Source: Morinoia aosen
Taxonomy: Eukaryota; Arthropoda; Malacostraca; Amphipoda; Talitridae
Direction: 5' to 3'
Assembly: GCA_030386875.1 (NCBI GenBank)
Contig: CM059580.1
Coordinates: 3,376,838-3,440,837 of the forward strand
DNA length: 64,000 nt
Shown here: in pieces, positions 25,701 to 37,700 of the stretch
How the letters are laid out: each line of letters begins with the position of its first letter
Numbering within the stretch: the first letter of the stretch is position 1
Position numbers and translations under genes: made by a program
The notes under the pieces: generated by a model
What the model was told of the DNA's origin: nothing
The model's database searches: none
What the model saw: the letters and a program-made list of their open reading frames with translations, nothing else

Positions 25701-28700
25701 AGGTGCACGTGAGTGTGTGATGCACGTGGGTGTATGTGTGTACGTTGGATGGGCTCACACATGTGCGTGGGGCACTTATGTAAGTATGTGTGTGTGTAGG
25801 TGCATGTTATGTACCTACACACACACCCTTAAAGGGCCCCAAAACTCCCTCAAAGCTCCATAAACTGCTCGGAACTTTATCTGGTTTACCCGTGTTGCAG
25901 CCATGGTACCGTTAAGTCTCCTTTAACTACTCTATGAACACCTAAAATCTTCTCACAATCATCCAAAACCTACCACAAAGCTCCATAAACTGCTCTAACT
26001 GCCTCAAAACTGCTCACAACCGCCCCAAAACTGCTCTAAACTACCCCAAAATTGCTCTAAACTACCCCAAAATTGCTCTAAACTACCCCAAAATTGCTCT
26101 AAACTACCCCAAAATTGCTCTAAACTACCCCAAAATTGCTCTAAACTACCCCAAAATTGCTCTAAGCTACCCCAAAATTGCTCTTAACTACCCTAAAACT
26201 GCTCTAAACTACCCCAAAACTGCTCGTAACTACCCCAAAACTGCTCGTAACTACCCCAAAACTGCTCTAAACCGCCCCAAAACTGCTCTAAATCAAACCT
26301 GGTTTACCCGTGCCGCAGCCGTGGTGCCGTCGGTGTCGCTGGAGCTCAAGTCGCAGGACGTGTGCCTGGAGGACGAGGTGACCTTCACCCTCAAGTGCTG
26401 CGGCCTGCCGCTGCCCGAGCCCAAGTGGAGCAAGAAGGGCGTCCTGCAGAAGGAGGACGACCGGACCACCATCAGGAGCGTGGAGGCGGACACTCACACC
26501 ATCACCTTCAAGGATGTCCGCATGGAGGACTACGGCAAGGTGGCTTACCCGTGTGCTGGTATAGGGAGGCTTTATTTTACAAAAGGGTTACCCGTGTGCT
26601 GGTATAGGGAGGCTTTATTTCACAAAAAGGTTACCCGTGTCCTGTTATAGGGAGGCTTTATTTTACAAAAGGGTTACCCGTGTGCTGCTATGGGGGCACT
26701 CATGATGATAGGATGGTTACCCGTGTCCTGTTATTGGGGCACTCTTGATTATTGGAGGGTTAGCCGTGTCCTGTTATTAGGGCACTCTTGATTATTGTAG
26801 GGTTACCCGTGTCCTGTTATTCGGGCACTCTTGATTATAGGAGGGTTACCCGTGTCCTGTTATTGGGGCACTCTTGAATATGGGAGGGTTACCCGTGAGT
26901 TGTTAGTTGCAGGGTCTAATTTGTTTGGTGGCGTATCCGTATGCTGTTCCAAGGAGAGTAATTCACTTGGTAGGTTACCCGTGTGCTATTATAGGCAGGC
27001 TTTATTTCACAGAAGGATTACCCGTGTGCTGTTATAGGTAGGGTCTAAATTATCAGAGTGTTACTCATGTTCTGTTATAAGCGGGGTCTAATTTGTATAA
27101 CGGCTGACCCGTGTGCTGTTATAAGGACTTTCTTAATTATAAGAGGGGTACTCGTGTGCTCGTATGGGCGGGATCTTGATTAGAGAAGGGTTACCCGTGT
27201 GCTGTTACGACTAGACATAATTACATCAGCACTACCACGGGTGGGACTATTAACAGAGCTATTTATCTAGGCTACGTCGCCCCTACCAACGTTGACTTAA
27301 CGCCTACCGCAGATCGAGGTGGTCGCGACGTCGGTGGTGGGCACGACGACGTCGTCATGCGAGCTGACGCAGAAGACGTTGCCGTGCGAGGTGCTGGAGG
27401 GCCTCGAGAACGTCACAAAGGGCGCCGAGGGCGACGACGTCACTCTGTCCGTCCTCGTCCGTGCGTCGCCTCGTCCCGTCGTCATCTGGTGAGACGTCGC
27501 CTCGTCCTGGGGCGGGGACGTGTTACCGACGTCGTTTAATCTGATTTGACATATTCTGGACGTAATTTGTTTCAATTTGACGTATTTTAAACGTCATTGA
27601 CGAAAATAAGATGTATTTTGAACGTCATTTACAATTTGACGTTTTTTGGACGTTATTTGCTCCTGTCTGACGTATTGTGGACATCACTAAGTCTTATATG
27701 ACGCATTTCGGACGTCATTTACTCTAATTTAACGTACTTTGAGCGTATTTTTGAAAAACTAACGTAAAATTTACTATAACTATCTTTATTGAGATTTGTT
27801 GTTGTTACCTAAACCTCTACACTTCGCACACACTCATACTCTCCACCCATGTCAAAACTTTCTGCAATATTTCACTTCACCACCGCCAAAAGTGTGCGTG
27901 TCAATGAGTCCATACCGAAACTGCTTTAGAAACTGCCATTCATTGCCAGGATTTCACGATTTTTTGTAAAGTAGCTGCCGTTTGTTGCCACAGCTGCCGG
28001 ATTCTGAATATAAAAGCCGCTGTTTGTTGCCACAAATGTTGGATTCTGCCTGAAATGCTGCCGTTTGTTGCCACTACTGCCAGATTTTGCATAGAAAACC
28101 TGCCGTTTGTTGCCACAAATGTTGGATTCTGCCTAAAATACTGCCGTTTGTTGCCACTACTGCCAGATTTTGCATAGAAAACCTGCCGTTTGTTGCCACA
28201 AATGTTGGATTCTGCCTAAAATACTGCCGTTTGTTGCCACTACAGCCAGATTTTACATAGAAAACCTGCCGTTTGTTGCCACAAATGTTGGATTCTGCCT
28301 AAAATACTGCCGTTTGTTGCCACTACTGCCAGATTTTGCATAGAAAACCTGCCGTTTGTTGCCACAAATGTTGGATTCTGCCTAAAATGCTGCCGTTTGT
28401 TGCCACTATTGCCAGATTTTGCATAGAAAACCTGCCGTTTGTTGCCACAAATGTGGAATTCTGCCTAAAATGCTACCGTTTGTTGCCACTACTGCCAGAT
28501 TTTGCATAAAAACCCAGCCGTTTGTTGCCACAACTGCCGGATTCTGTTTGTAAAAGCTACCGTTCGCTCCTCCATATGCCGGTTTTATGTTTTTGTGTAA
28601 AAAATGTTCCGTTTGTCGCCGCAGGACGAAGGATGGCGACCAACTGATCGAGAGCGACAAGGTCGTCATCACGGCTGAGAAAGTCTCCTACTGCGATATG

Positions 28701-31700
28701 AGGTATTGTTTTATTTTATTAGCTAACCTTTAAATTTCTATTTATCGATTTGTTTTCCTATGATTTTAGATTGACGAGCCTATCTGCGCCACCTAAAATG
28801 ACGGCGTTTTTGAACTTGCGCACAAGGCTTGTCAAAAATTTCGTTTTTCAATGATATTCGCTGAACAGGTAGATAATTAAAGCTGGTAAATACAGAGGAG
28901 GATCAATTATTCTCTCGTTACTTGAACGATAAAAAGAACTGAGTGTGTTATTGTAGGCTTTCATCAATAACCACGTAGGTTTTTGTGAATTTGCTGGCGA
29001 TCTACCCGTACGAAAACCACACATCGAGCCGCCACCCTAGGAAGACCAATTGCTGTGCATTGGGATCCATTCAGAGTTAAATTCTGAACAATGTATACTT
29101 AAATGACTCCCAGAAATGAATAACACACTCATCGCACTGGTTCAACAACTGAAATACCTCTTTTTTGTCCGCTCACGTTGCGGCTTCTTTCAAAAATTCA
29201 ACCAAGGGTTTTTAAAGCACTACTTCCACTCTTGACGACTCCAACACTCCTTTCCCATAGTCGAAGCTAACGGTTTTGACACTCTGCTCTGTCATTACTG
29301 CATCTCGCGCTCTGCTATTTGCCCCGTGCTATCATCACATGATTCTCTACAACCTCACATGCTCCACCCTGAGCCGTCAACGAAGCCGGCGTAGTCACCA
29401 CTCTGAGTTCACTTACATACATACATACATAAATTCTGAACCGTCAACGTAATCGGCGTAGCCACCACTCTGAGTTCACTTACATACATAAATTCTGAGC
29501 CGTCAACGAAAGCAGCGAAGTCACCACTGTGAGTTTACTTACATACATAAATTCTGAGCCGTCAACGAAATCGGCGTAGCCACCACTCTGAGTTTACTTA
29601 CATACATAATTTCTGAGCCGTCAACGAAAGCAGCGAAGTCACCACTGTGAGTTTACTTACATACATAAATTCTGAGCCGTCAACGAAATCGGCGTAGCCA
29701 CCACTCTGAGTTCACTTAGATACATAATTTCTGAGCCGTCAACGAAAGCAGCGAAGTCACCACTGTGAGTTTACTTACATACATAAATTCTGAGCCGTCA
29801 ACGAAATCGGCGTAGCCACCACTCTGAGTTGACTTACATACATAAATTCTGAGCCGTCAACGAAAGCGGCGTAGTCACCACTCTGAGTTTACTTACATAC
29901 ATAAATTCTGAGCCGTCAACGAAAGCGGCGTAGCCACCACTCTGAGTTCACTTAGATACAGAATTTCTGAACCGTCAACGAAAGCGGCGTAGTCACCACT
30001 CTGAGTTCACTTAGATACATAATTTCTGAGCTGTCAACGAAAGCGGCGTAGCCACCACTCTGAGTTCACTTAGATACAGAATTTCTGAGCCGTCAACGAA
30101 AGCGGCATAGTCACCACTCTGAGTTGACTTACATACATAAATTCTGAGCCGTCAACGAAAGCGGCGTAGTCACCACTCTGAGTTTACTTACATACATAAA
30201 TTCTGAGCCGTCAACGAAAGCGGCGTAGCCACCACTCTGAGTTCACTTAGATACAGAATTTCTGAACCGTCAACGAAAGCGGCGTAGTCACCACTCTGAG
30301 TTCACTTAGATACATAATTTCTGAGCTGTCAACGAAAGCGGCGTAGCCACCACTCTGAGTTCACTTAGATACAGAATTTCTGAGCCGTCAACGAAAGCGG
30401 CGTAGTCACCACTCTGAGTTTACTTACATACATAAATTCTGAGCCGTCAACGAAAGCGGCGTAGCCACCACTCTGAGTTCACTTAGATACAGAATTTCTG
30501 AGCCGTCAACGAAAGCGGCGTAGTCACCACTCTGAGTTCACTTAGATACAGAATTTCTGAGCCGTCAACGAAAGCGGCGTAGCCACCACTCTGAGTTCAC
30601 TTAGATACATAAATTCTGAGCCGTCAACGAAAGCGGCGTAGCCACCACTCTGAGTTCACTTAATGCAATAGCTAGTCAACGACCGAGGGTGTAATAACAG
30701 ACGACATACAATACCCATGCTACTGTTTCTTAACATTGTATTCAAAACAAGGCTAACACCTGACTTGCACCTCAGACTGTCCCTAACGCTGGTGGAGGCG
30801 ACGTCGCTGGAGAGCGGCCAGTACAGGCTGCGCTTCTCGAACCTCGTCAACGAGGCGACGACGGAGACGGCCCTCGTTGTGCGACGTAAGTGACGTACAT
30901 GGGCAGATTTTTTGACGTACATGGGCGTATTTTGTGAGGTACATGGGCGTATTTTGTGAAGTACATGGGGGTATTTTGTGACTTATATGAGTGTATTTTT
31001 TGACGTACTTGAGTGTATCTTGTGACGTGCATGTGCGACGTAAGGGACGTACATGGGCGTATTTTGTGAAGTATATGATCATTATTTGGTGGCGTAAGTG
31101 ACATACATGGGCGTATTTTGTAACGTACATGTACGTATTTTGTGACGCGAGAACGTAATTTTGTGACGTTAGTGACGTTCATGAGTATTGCTGTTTTGTG
31201 ACGTACACGAGCGTTTTTTTTGACGTACATGGGCGTATTTTGTGACGTACATGGGCGTTATTTTGTGACGTACATGGGCGTTGTTTTGTGACGTACATGA
31301 GCGTTATTTTGTGACGTACATGGGCGTTTTTTTGTGACGTATGTACATGAGCGTATTTTGTGACGTACATGGGCGTTGTTTTGTGACGTATGTACATGAG
31401 CGTATTTTGTGACGTACATGGGCGTTGTTTTGTGACGTATGTACATGAGCGTTGTTTTGTGACGTACATGAGTGTTTTTATTTAATGACGTGCATGAGCT
31501 TTAATGAGTTTCTCTTAGAATTCACGAATGAAAATGAATCTAAAATAAGAAGAGGAAGCTGGTAAGTTAGTCATGTTTTATTAATGAATAAATACATTGT
31601 ATTTGTCAATTGTTTTATTAATTTCATTTCAAAATTGTTCTAAGTTACGAAAATTAGAGAACATTTTTTTACCGTTATCCCTGCGTTGCATCACACATGA

Positions 31701-34700
31701 CACACATGACGGGACCCACATATTCCCCCACAGCGGAGCGCAAGGCCCCCAAGATGAAGATAAAGCCCCAGGACTGCGAAGTCACGGAAAAGGGCCCCGC
31801 CATTTTCAAGTGCAAGATTGCAGGCTTCCCTCGGCCTGATGTGAAGTGGTGAGTGAGGGTAGTGGCGAGTGAGGGTAGTGGTGAGTGAAGGGAGTGGTGA
31901 GTGAGGGTAGTGGTGAGTGAGGGGAGTGGTGAGTGAGGGGAGTGGTGAGTGAGGGGAGTGGTGAGTGAGGGGAGTGGTGAGTGAGGGGAGTGGTGAGTGA
32001 GGGGAGTGGTGAGTGAGGGTAGTGGTGAGTGAGGGTAGTGGTGAGTGAAGGGAGTGGTGAGTGAGGGTAGTGGTGAGTGAGGGGAGTGGTGAGTGAGGGT
32101 AGTGGTGAGTGAGGGTAGTGGTGAGTGAAGGGAGTGGTGAGTGAAGGGAGTGGTGAGTGAGGGGAGTGGTGAGTGAGGGTAGTGGTGAGTGAGGGTAGTG
32201 GTGAGTGAGGGTAGTGGTGAGTGAGGGGAGTGGTGAGTGAGGGTAGTGGTGAGTGAGGGTAGTGGTGAGTGAGGGTAGTGGTGAGTGAGGGTAGTGGTGA
32301 GTGAGGGTAGTGGTGAGTGAGGGGAGTGGTGAGTGAGGGTAGTGGTGAGTGAGGGTAGTGGTGAGTGAGGGGAGTGGTGAGTGAGGGTAGTGGTGAGTGA
32401 GGGGAGTGGTGAGTGAGGGTAGTGGTGAGTGAAGGGAGTGGTGAGTGAGGGTAGTGGTGAGTGAGGGGAGTGGTGAGTGAGGATAGTGGTGAGTGAGGGG
32501 AGTGGTGAGTGAGGGTAGTGGTGAGTGAGGGTAGTGGTGAGTGAGGGGAGTGGTGAGTGAGGGTAGTGGTGAGTGAGGGGAGTGGTGAGTGAGGGTAGTG
32601 GTGAGTGAGGGTAGTGGTGAGTGAAGGGAGTGGTGAGTGAGGGTAGTGGCGAGTGAGGGTAGTGGTGAGTGAGGGGAGTGGTGAGTGAGGGGAGTGGTGA
32701 GTGAGGGGAGTGGTGAGTGAGGGTAGTGGTGAGTGAGGGTAGTGGTGAGTGAGGGTAGTGGTGAGTGAGGGTAGTGGTGAGTGAGGGTAGTGGTGAGTGA
32801 GGGTAGTGGTGAGTGAGGGGAGTGGTGAGTGAGGGTAGTGGTGAGTGAGGGTAGTGGTGAGTGAGGGGAGTGGTGAGTGAGGGTAGTGGTGAGTGAGGGG
32901 AGTGGTGAGTGAGGGTAGTGGTGAGTGAAGGGAGTGGTGAGTGAGGGTAGTGGTGAGTGAGGGGAGTGGTGAGTGAGGATAGTGGTGAGTGAGGGGAGTG
33001 GTGAGTGAGGGGAGTGGTGAGTGAGGGTAGTGGTGAGTGAGGGTAGTGGTGAGTGAGGGGAGTGGTGAGTGAGGGTAGTGGTGAGTGAGGGGAGTGGTGA
33101 GTGAGGGTAGTGGTGAGTGAGGGTAGTGGTGAGTGAAGGGAGTGGTGAGTGAGGGTAGTGGCGAGTGAGGGTAATGGTGAGTGAGGGTAGTGGTGAGTGA
33201 GGGGAGTGGTGAGTGAGGGTAGTGGTGAGTGAGGGGAGTGGTGAGTGAGGGTAGTGGTGAGTGAAGGGAGTGGTGAGTGAGGGGAGTGATGAGTGAGGGG
33301 AGTGGTGAGTGATGGGAGAGGTGAGTGAGGGGAGGGGTGAGTGAGGGGAGAGGTGAGTGAGGGGAGGGGTGAGTGAGGGGAGTGGTGAGTGAGGGGAGTG
33401 GTGAGTGAGGGTAGTGGTGAGTGAGGGTAGTGGTGAGTGAGGGTAGTGGTGAGTGAGGGTAGTGGTGAGTGAGGGTAGTGGTGAGTGAGGGGAGTGGTGA
33501 GTGAAGGGAGTGGTGAGTGAGGGTAGTGGTGAGTGAGGGTAGTGGTGAGTGAAGGGAGTGGTGAGTGAGGGTAGTGGTGAGTGAAGGGAGTGGTGAGTGA
33601 GGGGAGTGGTGAGTGAGGGGAGCGGTGAGTGATGGGAGAGGTGAGTGATGGGAGAGGTGAGTGAGGGGAGTGGTGAGTGAGGGGAGTGGTGAGTGAGGGG
33701 AGTGGTGAGTGAGGGGAGTGGTGAGTGAGGGGAGTGGTGAGTGAGGGGAGTGGTGAGTGATGGGAGAGGTGAGTGAGGGGAGGGGTGAGTGAGGGGAGTG
33801 GTGAGTGAGGGGAGTGGTGAGTGATGGGAGAGGTGAGTGAGGGGAGGGGTGAGTGAGGGGAGTGGTGAGTGAGGGGAGTGGTGAGTGAGGGGAGTGGGGA
33901 GTGAGGGGAGTGGTGAGTGAGGGGAGTGGTGAGTGAGGGGAGTGGTGAGGGAGGGGAGGGGTGAGGGAGGGGAGTGGTGATTGAGGGTAGGTTTTTTGTT
34001 TTGCTACGGACCGTCTTTTTTCGGTTGACTGCTGTCCTGTTTTTCAACACCTATTGCTTTCTTCTTCTACTTGTGTCTTGTTTCATGAACTTCTTTTCTG
34101 ACTTGCTGTGGGGACACCGCGTGCATAGATTCCCTGTTTTCATCTACCTTTCAAAAAACAGTGCTTTCTCCTTTTCTGAATGATGCCTGCCTCTTTCCTC
34201 TCCTGGAAACACCTTAGTTATTGCTCAAACCAAGTAATCTTCTTCCCTCTACAAACGACGCCTCCCTCCTTCCTCTCTTGGCAACATCCACTCACCCGTC
34301 ATATGTTACGGCCAGGCTGAAGGACGGTCGCCAGGTACGGCCGTCGGACGTGATCAACGCAGGCATGACGGCCGACGGTCAGTTCTACCTCGAGTTCCGA
34401 CACTGTACGGCCGAGGACGCCGGCACCTACACGGTCGTCGCTGAGAACGAGGAGGGCAGGACTGAGGCAACTGTCAACCTCACTGTCAACCGTGAGTGCT
34501 CGTCGCCATTGCTGGTTGTTGAAGTTACTGTCAACTGTCAACCTTATTGTAAACCTATCTAACCTTACTGTCAACCTTGTCAACCTTACTGTCAATTGTC
34601 AACCTTGTCAACCTTAATGTCAACTGTCAACCTTGTCAATCTTACTGTCAACTGTCAATCTCACTGTCAACCGTGAGTGCTAATCGCCGTTGCTGGCTGT

Positions 34701-37700
34701 TGAAATTGTTGGTACTGGCAACCGTGAGTGCTGGTTGCCATTGCTAGTTGTTGAAGTTACTGTCAACTGTCAAACTCACTGTCAACTGTCAACCTTACTG
34801 TCAACCTTGTCAACCATACTGTTCAACCTTGTCAACCTTACTGTCAACTGTCAACCTTGTCAAACTTACTGTCAACTGTCAATCTTACTGTCAACCGTGA
34901 GTGCTAATCGCCGTTGCTGGCTGTTGAAATTGTTGGTACTGGCAACCATGAGTGCTAAATGAAATATCTAGCTGGTGCTGTTGTTGATACTGTCAACTGT
35001 CAACCGAACTGTCAACCGTACTGTCGACTGTCAACCGTGAGTGCTAGTTGCAATTGTGAGATATTACTGTGGTTAGTAATATTTCACAACTTTACTGTCA
35101 ACTGTCAACCTAATTTTCAACCTCGCTGTCAACTGTCAATCTAACTATCAACCTTACTGCCAACTGGTAACCTCACTGTCAACCGTGAGTGCTCATCGCC
35201 CCTTGTATTGCTAGGTGTTAGTGATACTGGCAACTGTTAACCTTACTGTCAACCGTGAGTGCTAGGCGCAATTGATGACTGTTATGGTGGTTGATACTGT
35301 CAACCTTACTGTTAACAGGGAACCTTACTGTCAACTTAACTGTCAACCTAACTGTCAACCATACTGTCAACTGTCTGTCAACTGTGAGTGCTCCTCGCGA
35401 TTGCTTTCTGTTAGTACTGTGATAATTGCAAATGTCAACCTTACTGGCGACCGTGAGTTAATCCTGATGACTGAAATTTCTAGCTATTACTCTGATACTG
35501 GCAACTGTCAACCATGAGTGCCACTGCGATTACTAGCTGTTACTGTGGTTGATACTGTAAACTGTCAACCTTACTGTCAACTGTGAGTGCGCCTGGTGGT
35601 TGGGTTTGCTAGCTGTTACTGGGGTTGATGCTGTCAACTGTCAACCTTACTGTCAACTGCGAGTGCGCCTGGTGGTTGGGTTTGCTAGCTGTTACTGGGG
35701 TTGATGCTGTCAACTGTCAACCTTACTGGCAATCGTGTGTGCTCCACGTCACTGGAACTGTGGTTCACGCTGGCAACTGCGAGGGTTGTTGGCAACTATC
35801 TGTCAACCGTCAATAATTGTCACTTAAAAACAGTTCAATTAGAAACCTAATTTAGAAACAGTTCAATTAGAAGCCTAATTAGAAACTTAATTAGAAACCT
35901 AATTAGAAACTTAATTAGAAACCTAATTTCAATAATTGTCACTTAAAAACAGTTCAATTAGAAGCCTAATTTTTTCATTTTACAACATCTATGCCGTAAA
36001 ACACTTTTTATTAATTAAATAATTAAATTTAAAACTATGGATTGAAACAATTCATTTGCCCCAACAGATACAGACTTGTTATATATTTATATATTTACGA
36101 AGGCCTGTGTATCAAACATCCGCAATTTAAGTATTACATCTTTTCAAAATATTGTGACAAACTCTTAAGTAAATTATTTCTGTGGAAAAAAATCAAAAAC
36201 ACAGGATAACAGAAAAAAATGTATTTTGCTAGGAATTTTTTCTGCCATATTTGGGTATTTTCTGCCATATCTGGGTATTTTTTATGAATATTCTACAGCT
36301 GGACTTTACGGGTGTCTCTTTTATTATTTTGTACTTTCGTGGTGTACTTTTAGACTAATTTAGGTTATTGTACTTCTTTCAAACCGCATTTAATTCCTCT
36401 TGAGGCATTATTTGAAAATTTTAGGTATTTTCTCTCACGTTCCTGTGTATTTAATTTTTTGAAGATCTTTTTTGAGCATTTCTGGGCATTTTTCTTGATT
36501 CTAGGGTTTTTTAATGCCAAGCTTCCCTCCCCAGCGCCACCCAGCCGCCCAGAGTTCCTCCAGGAACTCCGGCCGACGAAGGTCATCCGCGGCTACCCCT
36601 GCAGGATGGAGGTCAAGTGCGGGGGCTTCCCGCCCCCCGTCATCCAGTGGTGAGTGGGGGGCAGTAGAGTGGGGGTGAGTGGGGGGCAGTAGAGTGGGGG
36701 TGAGTGGGGGGGCAGTAGAGTGGGGGTGAGTGGGGGGCAGTGGAGTGGGGGTGAGTGAGGGGGCAGTAGAGTGGGGGTGAGTGGGGGTGAGTGAGGGGGC
36801 TGAGTGGGGGGCTGTAGAGTGGGTGAGTGAGGGGCAGTAGAGTGGGGGTGAATGAGAGGGCTGAGTGGGGGGCAGTAGAGTGGGGGTAAGTGAGGGGACT
36901 GAGTGGGGGGCAGTAGAGTGGGGGTGAGTGAGGGGGCTGAGTGGGGGGCAGTAGAGTGGGGGTGAGTGAGGGGGCTGAGTGGGGGGTGAGTGAGGGGGCT
37001 GAGTGGGGGGCAGTGGAGTGGAAGGCTCTACCCCACTCTTGGCAGGAGAGTTAAGTGTCTCCCCCTCACTAGATAGAGTGGGGGACTCAACTTCCCCCCC
37101 TTTAGACAGTAGAGCGGGGAGAGTTAAATCAATCAATTAATATTGAATGAAGCTGGTTTGTGTGTGCAATATATTACGTACACGCATGTACGTAATATAC
37201 TTGCATTACGTACACGTGTGCATCATTCAACAAACACTAAAAACTTCGGATATATTTTAATGAGAAAAAGTAATTCAAGTAAATAACCTTTGAAATTATT
37301 TAAACAATAATGAGTAAATTAATTAAATAAGGATTTGAAATCAGTTCAACGGCAATTTATAAAGCAATTAAAATAACTAGTCAAATACGGCCGTCACTGA
37401 TCATCTAGATGACCGTCTTTATGTAACCGTCACTTACTCAGTACGGTCCTACGGCGATAACCGTCCCGGCGTAATCGCCTTGGCTATAACCGTCCCGACG
37501 TAACCGTCACTTACTCAGTACGGTCCATTACGCTTGCAGGCTGAAGGACGGTCAGCCGCTGGCCGTAGACGGGAAGCATGTCCAGCAGATAACGCTGGAC
37601 GACGGTACGGTCATCCTGCAGCTGGACAGCGCTACGGACGCCGACGCTGGCCGTTATACCTGCGTCGCTCGTAATGCGGACGGTGAAGGATCGTCCAGCG

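Noticed and set aside
31675-34050. 791-codon minus-strand ORF ([10 protein letters not shown] repeats)
   Set aside because: It is the 16-base intron array read backwards; it crosses exon 12 and a SINE-like copy.
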